From NCBI GenBank assembly GCA_003640335.1, contig RBKG01000185.1:1-10718 (forward strand): a DNA stretch of 10,718 nt, read 5' to 3'. The notes under the pieces were generated by a model that was not told where the DNA came from, did not search any database, and was given only the letters and a program-made list of their open reading frames with translations. The translations under genes were made by a program, and so were the position numbers. This DNA comes from Porphyromonas sp. (GTDB taxonomy: Bacteria > Bacteroidota > Bacteroidia > Bacteroidales > Porphyromonadaceae). Shown piece by piece: positions 7,890 through 10,718 of the stretch (its first letter is position 1; every line of letters starts with the position of its first letter).

Positions 7890-8912
7890 ATGGCAGAGAA
7901 AAATCATCTTCAGTATCTTGATGTATACAAGGGGGCTATTATCTTCTTAGTTGTAGTTGGTCATGCCTTTCATTTTGGTTTTACCTACTATCAGTCTCCT
8001 TTGCTAACGATGCTCAAGAGCTTGGATATGCCTTCTTTCCTCTTTATGTCAGGCTTCCTCGGAGCTGGAGTTTTGTCTTTTGATAGAAAATCAATTGTAA
8101 GCTATTGGCTCAAAAAGTCAAGGCAACTTCTTTTGCCGTTAGCTACTTTACCCTTTTTATATGCCTACCTCTATAAGTTAGATATGATGAATATCCTCTT
8201 AGATAAAATGCATGGAGGGTATTGGTTCACGTTCTCTTTATTTGAAATGTTTGTCCTAGTCTATTTAGTTCGAGTATTGAATAGACTGATAAACAAAAAG
8301 AATAGTGCTTTTGTAGAGGTTGTACTGGGTTTATTAAGTCTAGCTTTTGTTCTGCTTATAGATGACCCATGGCAACAACACCATGTTAGAAGTTGGGAAG
8401 CTTTGAGTTGGGGAAAGATGAATTACTTGTACTATTATTTCCTTTTCGGTTATTTCGTAGGGCGTTTTAAGGAATTAGAGCAAGTGATAACAGCGCCAAT
8501 TATTCATGCTCTCTCTGGGATAGCATTTGTCTTATTGCTTAAGCATGATGTACATGCTAAACCTATGCTAGATGGATTGTTGACTTCTTTCTCTGGTGTG
8601 CTTTTTGCTTATGCTACAGTCAAGCAAATCGGTAATCTGAAGACAAGGGCAAATAGCTTGTTATCTTATCTAGGGAAGGAGAGTCGTACCATTTATTTAA
8701 CGCATTATTTCTTCCTATGCTCAGCTCCTATCGCTGGGAATTTCCTAAAGACACAGGTTGGGAGTGAGCGCATTTTCTTGTGGGAGTTACTCTTATCGTT
8801 TACTTACGCTGGATTAGTCGTAGCTGTAACTCTTGTAGCTGTACGTATTATTAGAAGTAGTAAAATACTAGATACTCTATTCTATGGTAAGCGTTTAGAT
8901 TCTTGGACTTAA
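7890..8912 (+). CDS. Membrane acyltransferase, family 3 (fucose 4-O-acetylase-like)
   Basis: This is an integral membrane protein of 340 residues with about ten hydrophobic segments (near 14-30, 45-61, 78-95, 115-130, 142-157, 177-192, 203-217, 228-244, 265-283 and 297-322). The N-terminus YLDVYKGAIIFLVVVGHAFHF (9-29) is the acyltransferase-3 signature: D11, the KG pair and H25, which corresponds to the histidine needed for acyl transfer in OafA-type enzymes. MPSFLFMSGFL (47-57) is the second conserved block. Such enzymes O-acetylate sugars of surface polysaccharides, lipopolysaccharide or peptidoglycan in the inner membrane; the acceptor cannot be read from sequence. It lies 8 bases after the ATPase/CYTH gene and is probably translated from the same message. 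A strong terminator follows it. The family call is firm; the closeness to fucose 4-O-acetylases (COG3594 type) is a weaker judgement. Confidence 0.87.
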   Translation: MAEKNHLQYLDVYKGAIIFLVVVGHAFHFGFTYYQSPLLTMLKSLDMPSFLFMSGFLGAGVLSFDRKSIVSYWLKKSRQLLLPLATLPFLYAYLYKLDMMNILLDKMHGGYWFTFSLFEMFVLVYLVRVLNRLINKKNSAFVEVVLGLLSLAFVLLIDDPWQQHHVRSWEALSWGKMNYLYYYFLFGYFVGRFKELEQVITAPIIHALSGIAFVLLLKHDVHAKPMLDGLLTSFSGVLFAYATVKQIGNLKTRANSLLSYLGKESRTIYLTHYFFLCSAPIAGNFLKTQVGSERIFLWELLLSFTYAGLVVAVTLVAVRIIRSSKILDTLFYGKRLDSWT

Positions 8913-8930
8913 TGAAATAATATCATACTT

Positions 8931-8970
8931 AAGGCGCTGAACAAAATTACTTTGTTCAGCGCCTTTTATA
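8931..8970 (+). terminator. Intrinsic terminator after the acyltransferase gene, possibly bidirectional
   Basis: A perfect 15-bp stem, AAGGCGCTGAACAAA (8931-8945) with TTTGTTCAGCGCCTT (8951-8965), closes a 5-base loop and is followed by a short T/A tail. It lies 18 bases after the acyltransferase stop and ends the rimM block. The convergent WYL gene ends at 9119 and I see no better terminator for it in between, so the hairpin may also stop leftward transcription. Its U-tract on that side is weak. Confidence 0.88.
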
Positions 8971-9118
8971 TATTGTGGGATATATTTATGTCCGGATTGA
9001 GTAGTTAGAAGGTATTTGAACCCTCGCTATTGTCTGTGGAAGTGTAGCTGTCAGCAGTTATTTTGACTAGACTGAGTGTATCGTAAATTGTTTCGTGATG
9101 GAGGGAGAAGCTCCTATC

Positions 9119-10141
9119 CTATGCACCTTTGTTGTACTGTGTTGCTGCTAGACCTAGTTTATCTTGCATATAACGGGCAACATGGCTAGGAGAAGTTACT
9201 ACTAATCCTGGTCCAAAACTCATAAAGACTGAATACATCTCAATATTGATGACGACTTTTATCGAAAAAATGCATCCACCGTCTTTTGTGTCTTCTGAGA
9301 TTAGTTCCTGTGAAGGGTGAATAGGTTTAGACTTGATGTATTTGCTTTGTTCCTTATTCGCCCAAAAGATAATTTCTTGAGGCGTGTTGCCGATGCTCTT
9401 GCTTATGCCAATAATATCATCAAAGAAATGTTCGGTGTCAAAATCAGGATTTTCCATGAATGGCTTATTTATAGGTTCAATACTGATTATGCGGTTGAGT
9501 GGGAGACACTGAAGCCTAAGATTATTGATTAATGAACCGAATAGAAACCATTGACAGTCAAACTCTTTGAGTAGGTATGGATAAAGGGTATATTCAAGCT
9601 CTTCATCCGATGAAAATGATTTGCAAAGGATATGTAGAGTTTGTTTTTGAAAGATGTATTTATACAGGGGAGAAAGAAATTGTAAGCCTTTAAGTTCGGA
9701 GATACTATCTAAATGAATTAAGGGTTTACATTTGTTTCGTGTAGTAGAAAGTTTATCTTGCAAGCGATTGATAACGTCGACTATCTCTGTTAGCTGATTA
9801 AAGTCAGATAATTGTCTGAGCATATCCACAGCTTCTTGCATGACTTCATAATCGTTTGCAGAGAGAGGCATATTCATGATAGAGTACTTGTCGTCTGCAT
9901 AACGATAGTATTTGAGGTCATAAACTTCTATTGGGGCATTATAACCTAGTTTATTGGAGCGCATCATTTGAATATCGCCCTGAACGGTCCGCATGGAGAT
10001 ACCTTTACTGATGCCTTCAGCTTCTTTGAGAGCTTTCGAACAGGCTTCAATCAGGTCTTCAAGCGTCCACTTACGATAGCGGTTGCGCAGACACCGGTCT
10101 ATCGTCTTGTAACGTATCAGAGCATGTTTATTAGCTGGCAT
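9119..10141 (-). CDS. WYL-domain transcriptional regulator
   Basis: The 340-residue protein has an N-terminal winged-helix DNA-binding region (about 5-90), with a recognition-helix-like segment at 49-62 (SMRTVQGDIQMMRS), a helical linker (about 95-135) and a WYL domain (about 150-225). The WYL landmarks are YTLYPYLLKEF (184-194), WFLFG (198-202) in place of the usual WYLxG, and LPLNRIISIE (213-222). The C-terminal part (about 255-335) fits the WCX extension. WYL proteins sense ligands, often nucleic acids or nucleotides, and many are repressors or activators of stress and defence genes; the target here is not visible. The gene stands alone on the - strand, convergent with the acyltransferase gene. 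The ATG at 10141 lies 28 bases downstream of a good -7 element. It is long for an HTH-only regulator but normal for HTH-WYL-WCX. Confidence 0.87.
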   Translation of the reverse strand: MPANKHALIRYKTIDRCLRNRYRKWTLEDLIEACSKALKEAEGISKGISMRTVQGDIQMMRSNKLGYNAPIEVYDLKYYRYADDKYSIMNMPLSANDYEVMQEAVDMLRQLSDFNQLTEIVDVINRLQDKLSTTRNKCKPLIHLDSISELKGLQFLSPLYKYIFQKQTLHILCKSFSSDEELEYTLYPYLLKEFDCQWFLFGSLINNLRLQCLPLNRIISIEPINKPFMENPDFDTEHFFDDIIGISKSIGNTPQEIIFWANKEQSKYIKSKPIHPSQELISEDTKDGGCIFSIKVVINIEMYSVFMSFGPGLVVTSPSHVARYMQDKLGLAATQYNKGA

Positions 10142-10169
10142 AATAATGTGTCATGATGAATAGTAAAAA

Positions 10170-10177
10170 CAAAGTTA
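10170..10177 (-). promoter_or_regulatory. Probable -7 element for the WYL regulator gene
   Basis: Read on the - strand this is TAACTTTG, an exact match to the Bacteroidota -7 consensus TAnnTTTG. Its last base is 28 bases before the ATG at 10141, giving a leader of about 20 nt. No convincing TTTG -33 box is seen at 19-21 bases upstream. The position just ahead of a monocistronic gene makes it a likely promoter. Confidence 0.5.
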
Positions 10178-10272
10178 GATATTTATTATCTATCTGAATT
10201 AAGTGATGTTAGCTATAATTAGTCAAAAAGACCCTTTTTCTGATGATTGCGCAGAGTGACTGCACAAAGATG

Positions 10273-10317
10273 ATATAAAAAAATAAGACCCGACCGAATC
10301 TCACGACTCATCGGGTC
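10273..10317 (-). terminator. Intrinsic terminator for the gene at the right edge
   Basis: On the - strand a 7-bp stem, GACCCGA (10317-10311) with TCGGGTC (10293-10287), encloses a second 5-bp stem GAGTC/GATTC containing one G-U wobble and closing a GTGA loop of the stable GNRA type. It is followed by TTATTTTTTTATAT. On the + strand the wobble becomes an A-C mismatch and there is no T-tract, so the functional direction is leftward. It lies 237 bases after the stop at 10555. Confidence 0.72.
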
Positions 10318-10554
10318 CTACCAACACATCATCAATCTTAATTCGATTAGCATCTAATCGTTATTATGACATCTTAGAATGCTAAAAGTTTAATGCGAAT
10401 AGAAAAATTTTTTCTTTAGTTGGCCTAATATGTAATGTTTGAATGGATTTTTGAAGATTAATTTCCTGATAATTATTGTGATACAAGAATTGCTTAAATG
10501 ATTTTAGTCCTAAAAAGTTTTTTTCAAATAATCCTATTGCCAACAAAAGCTTGG

Positions 10555-10718
10555 CTATTTAATTGGAGGTTTAGCATACTGCAGATGTGGCAGAGCCTTA
10601 CTTCCATCAGTCGTCGTAATAGCTGCAGTAAACATCCACTTATTGAGACGTACTTCAGGAATAGTAAACTTGCCTATAGGTAGCTTGATAAGAATTCTAT
10701 TCCAGCCTTTACGTAGGT
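10555..10718 (-). CDS. C-terminal end of a probable family 20 beta-N-acetylhexosaminidase (partial)
   Basis: The - strand is open from the window edge to a TAG at 10557-10555, giving the last 53 codons of a gene that begins outside the window; the first complete codon starts at 10716. The visible protein begins LRKGWNRILIKLPIGKFTIP and continues through EVRLNKWMFTAAITTTDGSKA, ending in AKPPIK. The KGWN..L.KLP.GKF and VRL.KWMFT patterns resemble, from memory, the C-terminal beta-sandwich of Bacteroidota family 20 hexosaminidases that trim GlcNAc from host glycans. These are normally exported enzymes, but the signal peptide and catalytic domain lie off the edge. The + strand frame across the same bases is a shadow. 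That this is coding is likely; the family call is moderate and rests on a short tail. Confidence 0.68.
   Translation of the reverse strand, partial: LRKGWNRILIKLPIGKFTIPEVRLNKWMFTAAITTTDGSKALPHLQYAKPPIK

Larger units (their letters stand above)
10142..10554. other. 413-base AT-rich intergenic region without protein genes
   Basis: From left to right this stretch holds the -7 element of the WYL gene (10170-10177), a - strand terminator (10273-10317), a small 7-bp hairpin CGATTAG-CAT-CTAATCG (10344-10360), and a very AT-rich stretch with T-runs near 10407-10413 and 10518-10524. I read both strands for small genes and found only open frames of about a dozen codons or fewer with a start. The part between 10318 and 10554 is probably the 3' untranslated region of the gene at the right edge. 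Confidence 0.6.

Noticed and set aside
8971..9118. Intergenic stretch between the acyltransferase terminator and the WYL stop, searched for a second terminator or small gene.
   Set aside because: Only 3-4 bp stems and short open frames were found, nothing that supports a feature.
9317..9532. A 71-codon + strand open frame within the WYL gene.
   Set aside because: It is antisense to the conserved WYL and WCX regions and has no promoter or recognisable product.
10344..10360. A 7-bp perfect hairpin with a 3-base loop (CGATTAG-CAT-CTAATCG), considered as a terminator or operator.
   Set aside because: It has no T-tract on either strand and is short and AT-rich enough to arise by chance. It is mentioned only within the intergenic entry.
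10498..10683. A 61-codon + strand open frame at the right edge.
   Set aside because: Its second half is antisense to the hexosaminidase-like tail, which has far better protein character, and its first half runs through AT-rich intergenic sequence.

Overview
The window looks like core chromosome of a Bacteroidota, most likely Bacteroidales and plausibly Porphyromonas or a close relative. The reasons are the order lysS-gpsA-pgi-DUF4290-murA-rimM, a LysRS with a C-terminal extension, a DUF4290 protein (a family I know only from this phylum), AT-rich start regions without Shine-Dalgarno sequences, and TAnnTTTG-type -7 promoter elements. The genus is an inference from remembered gene order and was not checked by a search.

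Left block (81-6175, + strand): lysS, gpsA, pgi, a DUF4290 gene and murA lie head to tail with gaps of 13 to 24 bases. They look like one operon driven from a promoter just upstream of lysS and closed by a perfect 13-bp hairpin with a T-rich tail at 6191-6230. It joins tRNA charging, phospholipid precursor supply (glycerol-3-phosphate), sugar-phosphate metabolism and the first committed step of peptidoglycan synthesis. MurA carries Asp where E. coli has the fosfomycin target Cys115, which predicts fosfomycin insensitivity.

Middle block (6239-8970, + strand): rimM (16S/30S maturation), a P-loop ATPase fused to a CYTH-like domain (TTD14-like architecture, function unknown) and a membrane acyltransferase. 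Gaps are 23 and 8 bases, and the block ends at a perfect 15-bp hairpin terminator. The ATPase/acyltransferase pair is the least understood part of the window.

Right block (8971-10718, - strand): a WYL-domain transcriptional regulator with its own TAACTTTG promoter element, then a 413-base AT-rich intergenic region. That region holds a terminator whose geometry and U-tract work only on the - strand. At the right edge lies the last 53 codons of a - strand gene whose end resembles Bacteroidota family 20 beta-N-acetylhexosaminidases.

I saw no tRNA, rRNA, CRISPR array, insertion sequence or phage gene. Most of the window is ordinary housekeeping sequence, and I do not see a clear undescribed defence or mobile system.
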